From assembly GCA_938042065.1 (NCBI GenBank), contig CALISG010000031.1:1-9637 (forward strand): 9,637 nucleotides of DNA, read 5' to 3'. Positions 1 to 6,581 of this stretch are shown one piece after another (position 1 is the first letter of the stretch; each line of letters begins with the position of its first letter). A program made the translations under genes and the position numbers. The DNA is from an uncultured Candidatus Saccharibacteria bacterium. GTDB taxonomy: Bacteria > Patescibacteriota > Saccharimonadia > Saccharimonadales > Saccharimonadaceae. Below the pieces are notes generated by a model. It did no database searches, was not told the DNA's origin, and saw only the letters and a program-made list of their open reading frames with translations.

Positions 1-316
<316 letters not shown>

Positions 317-441
317 ATGTCCTTGTCTACGAGGTTAATGCTTGCATTGATAGCGTGGATAAGGTAGACTTAACTAGTAATTGGTGTTCGCACCAACGTT
401 AATCTTTCGATTATAGGCACGAGCTAGCCGAACAAGGACAT
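317..441 (+). other. 23S-5S spacer stem (likely pre-rRNA processing stem)
   Basis: ATGTCCTTGT at 317-326 is perfectly complementary to ACAAGGACAT at 432-441 (10 bp), enclosing 105 nt of spacer. A smaller perfect hairpin lies inside, TTGGTG-TTCG-CACCAA, in the segment around 381-397. The stem begins just after the expected 23S 3' end, where bacterial pre-rRNA is normally cut by RNase III-like enzymes, so a processing role is inferred. No tRNA was seen in the spacer. Confidence 0.6.
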
Positions 442-508
442 CGAAGGAAGGGGTTTGGCCCACCACGCGATTATATGTGGAACCAAGCGCTTTAAACCCC
501 CTCCTTCG
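442..508 (+). other. Pre-5S hairpin overlapping the 5S 5' end
   Basis: The arm at 442-456 pairs with 494-508 at 14 of 15 positions (single mismatch 449/501). The 3' arm covers the first four bases of the mature 5S (TTCG, 505-508), which in mature 5S form helix I with the 3' end. The precursor hairpin and helix I are therefore mutually exclusive, which suggests a folding or processing intermediate. The pairing is visible in the sequence; the role is inferred. Confidence 0.55.
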
Positions 509-612
509 GTGCCCATGGCGAGGAGGAAACACCTGTTCTCATTCCGAACACAGAAGTTAAGCTCCTCAGCGGCGATAATACTGCGCAAGTGGGAATCTAG
601 CACGGTGCCGAA
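505..612 (+). rRNA. rrf: 5S ribosomal RNA
   Basis: This is a component of the large ribosomal subunit. The conserved core is present: ATGGCGAGGAGGAAACACC, then CATTCCGAACACAGAAGTTA, then AAGCTCCTCAGCGGCGATAA, ACTGC and GTGGG. The ends are set by helix I: TTCGGTGCC at 505-513 pairs with GGTGCCGAA at 604-612, giving 9 bp with two G-T wobbles. The resulting length of 108 nt is slightly below the usual ~115-120 nt, so each end may be one or a few bases longer. It lies 188 nt after the 23S end and is followed directly by an intrinsic terminator. Confidence 0.96.
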
Positions 613-617
613 TTATA

Positions 618-650
618 TAAAAACCATCCGAAAGGGTGGTTTTTATTTTT
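618..650 (+). terminator. Intrinsic terminator of the rRNA operon
   Basis: AAAACCATCC (620-629), a GAAA tetraloop, then GGGTGGTTTT (634-643) with one G-T pair form a strong stem, followed by a T-rich run ending at 650. It lies 8 nt after the 5S 3' end and closes the rRNA transcript. Confidence 0.9.
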
Positions 651-953
651 GGCTGACATGTTTAGTACCACTGTCTGTTAGCGGTGAAACTACAGATTGT
701 CCGATAGCGTTTAGGATGTCTTTGTGAGATGAGCAGGCTCCCGGATTGCTGCTGCGTTTCGTGATAGTTCAGTAAATAAAATAACGCTCTTTCGAGAGCG
801 TTATTTTTATATTCTCGGATCTCGCAGAAAACGAGAATTGTATTTGTGGTGAACCTCGTAGTTTTGAAGGTTCAAACAGGTGCATATCTATAATATCGCA
901 CCAGACGAATAAACGCAATGGTTTTTATACCATAATTTCATAATTTGTAACCA
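651..953. other. Gene-free stretch after the rRNA operon
   Basis: No convincing coding region, tRNA (no GTTCRA-type T-loop on either strand) or recognisable SRP or 6S RNA core is visible. It contains a second intrinsic terminator at 778-808, a short inverted repeat ATTCTCG/CGAGAAT (811-817 / 832-838), and TGAACC/GGTTCA (850-855 / 869-874). The 128 nt between the two terminators could be a small transcript or simply a back-up termination region. Confidence 0.5.
778..808 (+). terminator. Second intrinsic terminator downstream of 5S
   Basis: ATAACGCTCT (781-790), TTCG tetraloop (791-794) and AGAGCGTTAT (795-804) form a perfect 10-bp stem with flanking A and T runs that extend it. The preceding A-rich run also gives it a T-tract on the minus strand, so it could act in both directions. 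What it terminates is unclear, because no gene is visible directly upstream after the rRNA terminator. Confidence 0.82.
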
Positions 954-982
954 TTGACATTTTGTCTCGTTTGTGCTAATAT
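954..982 (+). promoter_or_regulatory. Near-consensus sigma70-type promoter of the KGG gene
   Basis: TTGACA (954-959), a 17-bp spacer and TAATAT (977-982), with an extended -10 TG at 974-975. Transcription would start near 989, leaving a leader of about 100 nt before the start codon at 1089. This is the best promoter in the window and implies strong expression. Confidence 0.85.
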
Positions 983-1017
983 AAAAGAGTACATATAACG
1001 TATGTGAGATAAAGCGA

Positions 1018-1075
1018 GGGTTTACCTGTCTCTTACAGAGGTAGGCGAGCCCTTTTAATATTGCCCAGAGCGGGC
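1018..1075 (+). promoter_or_regulatory. Structured 5' leader of the KGG gene
   Basis: A weak hairpin (TACCT 1023-1027 with AGGTA 1039-1043, outer GGG 1018-1020 with CCC 1050-1052) is followed by TTTT, and a second small hairpin GCCC/GGGC (1063-1066 / 1072-1075) abuts the ribosome-binding site. This could be an attenuator or a translational control element, but the stems are short. I recognise no known riboswitch class. Confidence 0.3.
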
Positions 1076-1088
1076 GGGAGACAACAAT

Positions 1089-1316
1089 ATGGCAGGAACA
1101 AAAGTTGGCGGCAAGAAAGCGGCTCAAAAAAATCTAGCCAAAGACCCAAATTTTTATGCAAAAATTGGCCGTAAAGGCGGACAAAACGGGCACACGGGCG
1201 GTTTTGCCGCTAATCCGCAGTTAGCTCGTATCGCTGGCGCTAAAGGCGGCCGCATTAGCCGTCGCGGTAAAGCGAAAACAACTGTTACGCAGGATGACGT
1301 TACTCTCGCAGCGTAA
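1089..1316 (+). CDS. KGG-motif stress-type small protein
   Basis: A 75-residue, basic, hydrophilic protein. It contains two KGG motifs in the typical setting: GRKGG at residues 28-32 followed by NGHTGGF (34-40), and GAKGG at 50-54 followed by RISRRGK. These match the KGG repeat family (Pfam 'KGG', as in YciG and GsiB-type general stress proteins), whose members are short, Gly/Lys-rich and poorly understood; a nucleic-acid-binding or desiccation role is only inferred. The N-terminus (GTKVGGKKAAQ) is also Lys/Gly-rich. No membrane segment or signal peptide is present. The ATG at 1089 follows GGGAG (1076-1080) by 8 nt. A near-consensus promoter, a long leader and a strong terminator make it a monocistronic, probably highly expressed gene. 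Confidence 0.85.
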   Translation: MAGTKVGGKKAAQKNLAKDPNFYAKIGRKGGQNGHTGGFAANPQLARIAGAKGGRISRRGKAKTTVTQDDVTLAA

Positions 1317-1332
1317 AACTAGCTGACTATAC

Positions 1333-1366
1333 AAAAATGCACTTCCATTACGGAGGTGCATTTTTT
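1333..1366 (+). terminator. Bidirectional terminator between convergent genes
   Basis: AAATGCACTTCC (1335-1346), loop ATTAC, and GGAGGTGCATTT (1352-1363) form a 12-bp stem with one G-T pair, followed by TTTTTT on the plus strand. The A-run on the left provides a T-run for the minus strand, so it serves both the KGG gene and the minus-strand operon whose last stop codon is at 1426. Confidence 0.88.
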
Positions 1367-1425
1367 AAGTTTTATGAGTAATCGGTAGTTATGAATTAGT
1401 TGATCAGATTATCGCATCAAGCAGA

Positions 1426-1899
1426 CTATTCAAGCCAGCGGCGCAGCTGGCATAGTTTGGCTTGGTTTACTCGCCAGGAACGGCCGCAGGCGAGGCAGAA
1501 ATATTTGTTGGCGCTGGATTGCAGGCCAGCAGCTTGGCAGTGCGGGCATTGCGAACGGGCGTGCAGCCAGTCGCGATAAGTGTCGAGGTCGTTTTCGATT
1601 AGCTTGGTGTCAATTGTGGTAGAAAACCTAGCGGCTGCTTTGATGGCTTCTTGCCAGGCGGCGCGTTCCATAGCGATTAGCTCAATATCGCGCGAATAGC
1701 CAGTGTGGTTTAGCAAGGCGTGGCCATATTCGTGGATCAGCCGTTCGCAAGCATGAGAATCTACCGGATTGTAGTGAATAGCGCAAGCGCGATGATTCCA
1801 ACGAAACATCTCACCCTGAATTAGGGTGAGATGCGCGAGGTGCGGCACTGACAAAGCGTCAGCGCTTATTTTTTGCGAGAGCCAAGTAATCTTTGCCAT
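1426..1899 (-). CDS. HExxH metallopeptidase-like protein with C-terminal zinc ribbon
   Basis: A 157-residue protein. The zincin motif HEYGH is at residues 56-60, with E57 the expected general base and H56/H60 metal ligands; E79 or E73 in the following helix (DIELIAMERAAWQE) could be the third ligand, as in ImmA/IrrE-like (DUF955) peptidases. A C-terminal zinc ribbon follows, with Cys at 118, 121, 135 and 138 (CPHC and CLAC). No signal peptide or membrane helix is seen, so it is probably cytoplasmic. Its ATG lies 41 nt inside the end of the upstream ROK gene, so the two are co-transcribed and probably translationally coupled. There is no adjacent Xre-type repressor or toxin-antitoxin partner, which would be the usual ImmA context. 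The substrate is unknown; the family assignment rests on motifs only. The region upstream of HEYGH (YNP at 43-45) also resembles bacterial peptidases that lack known targets. Confidence 0.72.
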   Translation of the reverse strand: MAKITWLSQKISADALSVPHLAHLTLIQGEMFRWNHRACAIHYNPVDSHACERLIHEYGHALLNHTGYSRDIELIAMERAAWQEAIKAAARFSTTIDTKLIENDLDTYRDWLHARSQCPHCQAAGLQSSANKYFCLACGRSWRVNQAKLCQLRRWLE

Positions 1900-2686
1900 A
1901 GTAATAACATCCGTAAACGACCGCCTCCTCGGGGTGACGTGCTTGAATAATCTTTGGGCACGGAATGTGCGGCGGCAGGTGCGAAGTTAGAATATCGCGC
2001 AAGTAATCGCCGTACCGTTCAAAATAAGTGCCAACGCTGCCGCCAATGATAATGACATCTGGCTGAATTATCGGAATGACAGCCAGAAAACCGCGCGAAA
2101 TGCGATCAGCGATTTTCTTCCAGGTGCGTTTGCTGGTGATGTCGCGAGCAAATTTGTGATAAGCATCGACAATGGCTCGCCCAGAGGCAAAACTTTCCCA
2201 CGAGTGGATCTTGCCGCCATATTCGACGAGCGCGCGGCCGGCTTCGCTGTAGCGCATGCCCGGGTCAATGTAGCCGTTAGTACAAACGCCAGTACCGATA
2301 CCAGTACTAACTGTGACATAGAGCGAGCAGTTGGGAATTGTTCGCAAAAGCCGCGTTTCGGCGAGCCCAGCTAGGTTGGCGTCGTTTTCGATGAGTACCG
2401 GTACACCTGGCAGCAGGTCTCGCAGTAGGCGGGAAGCGTGAAAATCTGCCCAGCCGAGGTTTTGGCACCAGACAGCAGTGCCATTCTTGATAATACCAGG
2501 TAGAGCGATAACTATAACATCGACTTTTTTGTCTGAATAGCGTTCGCGGACTACACGTTTTAGTTCAGCGACATAAGCTTTTGGCTCCTTGGGGGTGGGA
2601 AATTTAAGCGGTTTGCTCATGTGCCCGTTATCGGCAAAAGAGGTGACGAGCGTCTTTGTCCCGCCAGTATCGATTGTTACTATCAT
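1859..2686 (-). CDS. ROK-family sugar kinase-like protein
   Basis: A 275-residue protein of the ROK (repressor/ORF/kinase) family, whose enzymes phosphorylate glucose, fructose, N-acetylmannosamine or similar sugars with ATP. Visible motifs: phosphate-binding DTGGTKT at 6-12, ALPGI at 61-65, ENDAN at 100-104 with D102 the expected catalytic base, STGIGTG at 127-133, SGRA around 168-171 and VIIIGGSV at 211-218. It has no N-terminal helix-turn-helix, so it is kinase-like rather than a repressor. The zinc-site signature (CxCGxxGCxE) of most ROK proteins is replaced by YGGKIHSWE (156-164), and the usual G-H before it reads G-R (150-151), so the structural zinc site appears lost. No Shine-Dalgarno is evident before the ATG at 2686. 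The downstream metallopeptidase-like gene overlaps it. The substrate cannot be told from sequence. Confidence 0.88.
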   Translation of the reverse strand: MIVTIDTGGTKTLVTSFADNGHMSKPLKFPTPKEPKAYVAELKRVVRERYSDKKVDVIVIALPGIIKNGTAVWCQNLGWADFHASRLLRDLLPGVPVLIENDANLAGLAETRLLRTIPNCSLYVTVSTGIGTGVCTNGYIDPGMRYSEAGRALVEYGGKIHSWESFASGRAIVDAYHKFARDITSKRTWKKIADRISRGFLAVIPIIQPDVIIIGGSVGTYFERYGDYLRDILTSHLPPHIPCPKIIQARHPEEAVVYGCYYYGKDYLALAKNKR

Positions 2687-2710
2687 AGAATATATCGTAT
2701 CACAGACGAT

Positions 2711-2739
2711 AGTATAGCGTATAGTTGATATTATTGCAG
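2711..2739 (-). promoter_or_regulatory. Possible promoter of the ROK operon
   Basis: On the minus strand, TATACT (2716 down to 2711) is a good -10 box; a poor -35 candidate CTGCAA lies 17 nt upstream (2739 down to 2734). The transcript would have a leader of only about 18 nt without a clear ribosome-binding site. It overlaps the divergent plus-strand promoter, so the two could compete. Confidence 0.4.
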
Positions 2740-2753
2740 AAAAGGTGTATAAT
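2725..2753 (+). promoter_or_regulatory. Promoter of the double-LPKTG surface protein gene
   Basis: TTGATA (2725-2730), a 17-bp spacer and a perfect TATAAT (2748-2753). Transcription should begin near 2760. The downstream GAGAGG (2775-2780) is the likely ribosome-binding site for the GTG start at 2792. Confidence 0.8.
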
Positions 2754-2791
2754 ATAGAAAAGTAAGGTAATTATGAGAGGATAACAGTAAA

Positions 2792-3466
2792 GTGGCACAT
2801 CGTAGCGAGAAAGGTTCAGTGATTGGTTTTGTGCTGGTGGGGACGGCGCTAGCAGCGGCGTTTGTTGGCGGCGTGTACATGGTGCGCCATTCGGGCGAAT
2901 TGAATTCGACAGATACGCAGCAAACGGCACAAACGTCTCAATCTGAAACTGCCAAAAACGACCAAAAAACTCAAAACGAACAAAGCAGCAACACTGCGCC
3001 AGCGCCAAAAAAAGATACAAACCAGAGCAATACTGAAGCTAATAAGCCTAAGGAAGACGAGAAGAAAAAAGACTCGCTTGCTGATACATTGAAAAAGCAA
3101 GAAGACAAGAATAAAAGTAACAACAGCTCGGATCCAGCACAGAAGTCGAACGCTGGCGCGGCCAGCCAGAGCGATCAAAAAAGCGCGTCGGACACATCAA
3201 GCGCCTCTACTAGCAGCAATTCTAACAGTTCGACTCCGGCTTCCAATTCCAACTCCAATTCCAGCGCTTCTAGCACTGTTTCTGGCGACTCTAATAACTC
3301 GGCGACAGGTTCGTCTGCTGCTATTAACAACAAGCTGCCGAAAACTGGCCATGAAGCCAGCAGCTTACCAAAGACTGGTCCGGTTGACGATGTGCTGGCG
3401 GTTGTAGCTGGCGCTGGCTTGCTGGGGCTGGGGGTTGCTTACGTCAAATCGCGCCGCCTCATCTAG
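2792..3466 (+). CDS. Ser/Asn-rich surface protein with two tandem LPKTG sortase motifs
   Basis: A 224-residue protein with a GTG start, 11 nt after GAGAGG. A hydrophobic helix at residues about 10-30 (GFVLVGTALAAAFVGGVYM) follows a short basic N-terminus and acts as signal or anchor. Residues 38-180 are low complexity: first Gln/Lys/Glu-rich and charged, then Ser/Asn/Thr-rich from about 130. The C-terminus is a sortase sorting signal: LPKTG at 182-186 and again at 192-196, a hydrophobic segment at about 200-217, then SRR at 220-222. Sortase cleaves between T and G and links the protein to the cell wall, so this is probably an exported stalk or adhesin-like coat protein, though no folded binding domain is visible. 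It has its own promoter and no terminator before the rpsA promoter, so read-through into rpsA is possible. The product is a hypothetical surface protein beyond that. Confidence 0.82.
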   Translation: MAHRSEKGSVIGFVLVGTALAAAFVGGVYMVRHSGELNSTDTQQTAQTSQSETAKNDQKTQNEQSSNTAPAPKKDTNQSNTEANKPKEDEKKKDSLADTLKKQEDKNKSNNSSDPAQKSNAGAASQSDQKSASDTSSASTSSNSNSSTPASNSNSNSSASSTVSGDSNNSATGSSAAINNKLPKTGHEASSLPKTGPVDDVLAVVAGAGLLGLGVAYVKSRRLI

Positions 3467-3492
3467 ACATTAGAGGTCGGATAAGGTATACT
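3464..3492 (+). promoter_or_regulatory. rpsA promoter
   Basis: TAGACA (3464-3469), a 17-bp spacer and TATACT (3487-3492); the -35 box overlaps the stop codon of the preceding gene. Transcription would begin at about 3499, which rules out the in-frame GTG at 3498 as a start codon with any leader and favours the ATG at 3603. Confidence 0.7.
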
Positions 3493-3547
3493 GGTAAGTG
3501 GCTGAGTGCGCATTGTTTTGTGTTGCTCGAGAAATATTAAATTTAAG

Positions 3548-3602
3548 AAAGGAGAATTGGCAGAGTTTACCCAAACCCTGGGTATCTGCTGATGACGTAT
3601 TT
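3548..3602 (+). promoter_or_regulatory. rpsA leader hairpin between the Shine-Dalgarno and the start codon
   Basis: A strong SD (AAAGGAG, 3548-3554) lies about 48 nt from the ATG at 3603. Between them sits a stem: GCAGA (3560-3564) pairs with TCTGC (3585-3589) and TACCCA (3568-3573) with TGGGTA (3579-3584), with a three-base bulge GTT and loop AACCC. Folding this 11-bp stem would leave only about 18 unpaired bases between SD and ATG. S1 is known to repress its own translation in Enterobacteria through a structured leader; a similar role is inferred here. Confidence 0.55.
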
Positions 3603-4679
3603 ATGGCAAAGGCCACGATTACGATGGACGACCTCTTGGCGGGCGACAATGCGAAACAGCTAGTTGCTGGCGAGATGGTGACTGGGCACGTTTTAAGCGT
3701 GCGAAAACACGAAGTATTAGTAGATTTGGGCGCGCAAGGAATTGGTTACGTACCGCGCCGCGAGGTCGGTTTCGGCCGCCAATTGAATGTCGGCGACGAA
3801 GTGTCGGCAAGCGTGATTGATTCAGAACTTGATAACGGCTACAGCCTGCTGAGTTTGCGCAAGGCAGCCAAAGACCGCGGCTGGGAAGAAATTCAAGCTC
3901 ATTTTGATGCTGCTGAAATTGTCGAGATTACGCCGTACGACGCGAACCGCGGCGGACTGCTGGTCGAGTACGAGGGCGTGCGCGGCTTCTTGCCGGTCTC
4001 GCAGCTGAGCGCCGAGCATTACCCACGCGTTGGCAGCGCCGACAAGGACGAAATTCTCGCCCGCTTGAACGCGCTGGTCAGCCGGCCGATGAAAGTTCGT
4101 ATTTTGGATTGCGACCGCAAAACTAACAAGCTGATTTTCTCTGAAAAAGAAGCTATCAAAGACGGCTTGGCAGCACGTTTTGCTACGCTGAAAGTTGGCG
4201 ATACGGTTAAAGGCGTGGTCACGGGCGTAGTCGACTTTGGCGCGTTTGTTAATGTTGATGGTATCGAAGGGTTGATTCACATTTCAGAGATTAGCTGGGA
4301 GCGTGTCGGTAATCCGAATGATTACGTCAAAGTCGGCCAGTCGGTTGAAGCTAAAATTATCTCGATTGACAAAGACCGTTTGAGCTTGAGCGTCAAGCAG
4401 CTGACCAAAGATCCGTGGCTCGACGAGGTTGAGAAGCTCGAAAAAGGCCAAAAAGTCGAAGGCACGGTCACGCGGATTACGCCGTTTGGCGCCTTTGTCC
4501 AGATTAGCCCGGCTGTCGAGGCGCTAGTGCATATCTCGGAGCTTGGCAGCGGCAACGATGTTGATCCCGAGAAGGTCTTTACCTTGAACGAGCGCAAAGA
4601 ATTCGTAATTCTCGACATTGACCGCGAAGGCCGCAAAATTAGCCTGAGTTTGGGCGGCAAGAAAAAGAAAACCAAGTAA
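3603..4679 (+). CDS. rpsA: 30S ribosomal protein S1, four S1 domains
   Basis: A 358-residue RNA-binding protein that helps load mRNA on the 30S subunit. Four S1 (OB-fold) domains are seen at about 22-88, 104-182, 196-266 and 281-350. The third and fourth are the most canonical (VDFGAFVNVDGIEGLIHISE at 210-229; ITPFGAFVQ at 292-300, then ALVHISEL). The C-terminus is a Lys-rich tail. Escherichia coli S1 has six domains and 557 residues; four-domain forms are typical of Gram-positive-type S1. The frame is open up to a GTG at 3498, but the extra 35 residues do not resemble S1 and the predicted transcript starts at about 3499, so MAKATITMDD at 3603 was chosen. infB follows after 57 nt without a clear terminator, suggesting an rpsA-infB operon, an uncommon pairing. 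Confidence 0.92.
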   Translation: MAKATITMDDLLAGDNAKQLVAGEMVTGHVLSVRKHEVLVDLGAQGIGYVPRREVGFGRQLNVGDEVSASVIDSELDNGYSLLSLRKAAKDRGWEEIQAHFDAAEIVEITPYDANRGGLLVEYEGVRGFLPVSQLSAEHYPRVGSADKDEILARLNALVSRPMKVRILDCDRKTNKLIFSEKEAIKDGLAARFATLKVGDTVKGVVTGVVDFGAFVNVDGIEGLIHISEISWERVGNPNDYVKVGQSVEAKIISIDKDRLSLSVKQLTKDPWLDEVEKLEKGQKVEGTVTRITPFGAFVQISPAVEALVHISELGSGNDVDPEKVFTLNERKEFVILDIDREGRKISLSLGGKKKKTK

Positions 4680-4736
4680 CAGCCTGCGCATCTAGCGGAT
4701 AATTGTCCCGATAAGCTGCGGGTAGAAAGGAGAAAT

Positions 4737-6512
4737 ATGAGCCAGCCAGAGAAAGTTCTGATGATTGCCGATTCTATTACCGTTGGAGAATTGGCTGAGG
4801 CTCTGAACCTGCCAGTAACGCAGCTTGTCGGTGAATTGTTCAAAAACGGCATCGTGGCGACAATTAATCAGCGGATTGATTTCGAGACGGCGCAAATTAT
4901 CGTCGAGGAGTTGAAAATTGCCGTGCAATTGAAGCGAAAAGAAGTTAATTCTGCGCCAGTGCAACATTTGCACAAGCCGTCTGCCAAGGCATCGCTGCGG
5001 CCGCCGATTGTAGCAGTGATGGGGCATGTCGATCACGGTAAAACTACGTTGCTAGACACAATCCTCGGCATGAAAACCGTAGCTAGCGAAGCAGGCGGAA
5101 TTACCCAGCATATCAGCGCTTATCAGACCAAGCGCGGCGATCGCGTAATCACGCTGCTTGATACGCCAGGACACGAGGCTTTTGCGGCGCTGCGCCAGCA
5201 CGGCGCGGTTTTGACCGACGTAGTGGTGATTGTGGTGGCGGCCGACGACGGCGTAATGCCGCAGACTGTCGAGGCAATTAAATTCGCCCGCAATGCCAAT
5301 GCTAAAATTGTCGTAGCTATCAACAAAATCGACAAAGAAGGCGCCAATATCGATCGCGTCAAAGCGCAGCTGGCTAGCGAATACCAGCTGAATCCGGAGG
5401 AGTGGGGCGGCGACACGATTATGGTGCCGATTAGCGCCAAAACCGGCCAAAATATTGATAAACTGCTAGATATGGTGTTGTTGGTGGCCGATATGGAAGA
5501 GTTAAAAGCCGATACTGACGTTCCGGCTGAGGGTTTGGTGATCGAGGCGCACATGGAAAAGGGGCGCGGTTCGGTGGTTAATCTGCTAGTCGAGCAAGGC
5601 CAGCTGAAGCCAAGCCATTTTCTGGTTGCCGGTACATCATACGGCAAGGTGCGCACGCTGGCGAATTTTCGCGGCGAGGCGCTAAAATTGGCTGGCCCGT
5701 CAACGCCAGTGACAGTTACCGGATTCAAGGAATTGCCGCAGTTCGGCGATGTCTTCACTGTAGTAAAGAATGAGAAGATTGCTCGCGCCCAGGTAGAGCA
5801 GGCTAAAATTGAAGCAGAAAGGCAAGCTGCCAGCACCAACGTCACTGGCGCCGATTTGCTGAAAATGATGACTCAAAAGCACGACAGCGAAGAGTTCGAC
5901 GTCATCGTCAAGGCTGACGTGCAGGGTTCGCTAGCCTCGGTGATGGATAGTTTGCGGCTGGTTGATACGGGCGGTGCTATTGATTTGCGAATTATTGGCA
6001 GCGGCGTCGGCAATATCAACGAGAGCGACGTGCGCCTGGCTGATAGCTCAGATGCTATCATCTACGGATTTAATGTCGAGATACCGCCAGCGGTCAAGCG
6101 CTTGGCGAGCCGTGATCACGTGCGGGTGCGTACTTACAAAGTGATTTACGAACTGCTAGACGATGCCCGCAAAAATATGGAAGCTTTGCTGTCGCCAGAG
6201 GTGGTCGAGACGGAGGTCGGCGTATTAGAAGTCAAAGGCGTCTTCCGGACGATGCGCGACGAGGTAATTTGCGGCGGCGAAGTAACCAGCGGCAAAGTAG
6301 CGCCGAATTTGCTAGTGCGCGTCAAGCGCGGCGGCGAGCAGCTTGCCGAGGTAGAGGTCGCTAACGTTCAGCGGCAGCAGCAGGAAGCCAAAGAAGTATT
6401 CGAAGGCGAGATGTGCGGCTTGAGCCTACGGACACAGAAGAAGCTGCAGCTGGCTATCGGCGATACGCTGGAATTCTTTACCCGCGAATTGGTCAGGCGA
6501 ACACTGAATTAG
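4737..6512 (+). CDS. infB: Translation initiation factor IF-2, compact form
   Basis: A 591-residue GTPase that places initiator fMet-tRNA on the 30S subunit and promotes subunit joining. Domain order: one IF2-N domain (about 12-60), the GTP-binding domain with G1 GHVDHGKT (96-103), G2 GGITQHI (120-126), G3 DTPGHEAF (142-149), G4 NKID (196-199) and G5 SAK (233-235), domain II (about 265-345), domain III (about 385-480) and the tRNA-binding C-terminal domain with GEMCGL at 557-562. All catalytic motifs, including H146 in DTPGHE, are intact. It lacks the long, charged N-terminal extension that makes E. coli IF-2 890 residues, as expected in a reduced genome. AAAGGAG stands 4-5 nt before the ATG. 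It is followed within 7 nt by a terminator. Confidence 0.98.
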   Translation: MSQPEKVLMIADSITVGELAEALNLPVTQLVGELFKNGIVATINQRIDFETAQIIVEELKIAVQLKRKEVNSAPVQHLHKPSAKASLRPPIVAVMGHVDHGKTTLLDTILGMKTVASEAGGITQHISAYQTKRGDRVITLLDTPGHEAFAALRQHGAVLTDVVVIVVAADDGVMPQTVEAIKFARNANAKIVVAINKIDKEGANIDRVKAQLASEYQLNPEEWGGDTIMVPISAKTGQNIDKLLDMVLLVADMEELKADTDVPAEGLVIEAHMEKGRGSVVNLLVEQGQLKPSHFLVAGTSYGKVRTLANFRGEALKLAGPSTPVTVTGFKELPQFGDVFTVVKNEKIARAQVEQAKIEAERQAASTNVTGADLLKMMTQKHDSEEFDVIVKADVQGSLASVMDSLRLVDTGGAIDLRIIGSGVGNINESDVRLADSSDAIIYGFNVEIPPAVKRLASRDHVRVRTYKVIYELLDDARKNMEALLSPEVVETEVGVLEVKGVFRTMRDEVICGGEVTSGKVAPNLLVRVKRGGEQLAEVEVANVQRQQQEAKEVFEGEMCGLSLRTQKKLQLAIGDTLEFFTRELVRRTLN

Positions 6513-6518
6513 TAAATA

Positions 6519-6552
6519 AAATAACCCCGGTCGAAAGAGCGGGGTTATTTAT
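6519..6552 (+). terminator. Bidirectional terminator after infB
   Basis: AAATAACCCC (6519-6528) pairs perfectly with GGGGTTATTT (6541-6550), extended inside by G6529-C6540. T-rich flanks occur on both strands, so it can end infB and also the convergent LPKTG gene, whose stop is at 6582. Its 15-nt left flank is identical to that of the terminator at 778-808. Confidence 0.9.
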
Positions 6553-6581
6553 TAGAGCAAAGTGCGAGCGGTCAAGCTAGA

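Noticed and set aside
317..504. tRNA gene in the 23S-5S spacer
   Set aside because: No T-loop GTTCRA motif and no acceptor stem; the inverted repeats there do not form a cloverleaf.
455..727. Plus-strand open frame of 90 codons across the 5S region
   Set aside because: It overlaps the 5S rRNA and its terminator entirely and has no ribosome-binding site.
888..1127. Minus-strand open frame of 79 codons across the KGG gene leader
   Set aside because: It runs through the promoter and leader of the KGG gene, begins inside that gene without a ribosome-binding site, and has no recognisable features.
3498..3602. GTG start 35 codons upstream for ribosomal protein S1
   Set aside because: The predicted transcript starts at about 3499 and the added residues do not resemble an S1 N-terminus; a leaderless start is conceivable but unlikely.
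3822..4280. Minus-strand open frames antisense to rpsA and infB
   Set aside because: They are shadows of strongly conserved plus-strand genes and show no start signals of their own.
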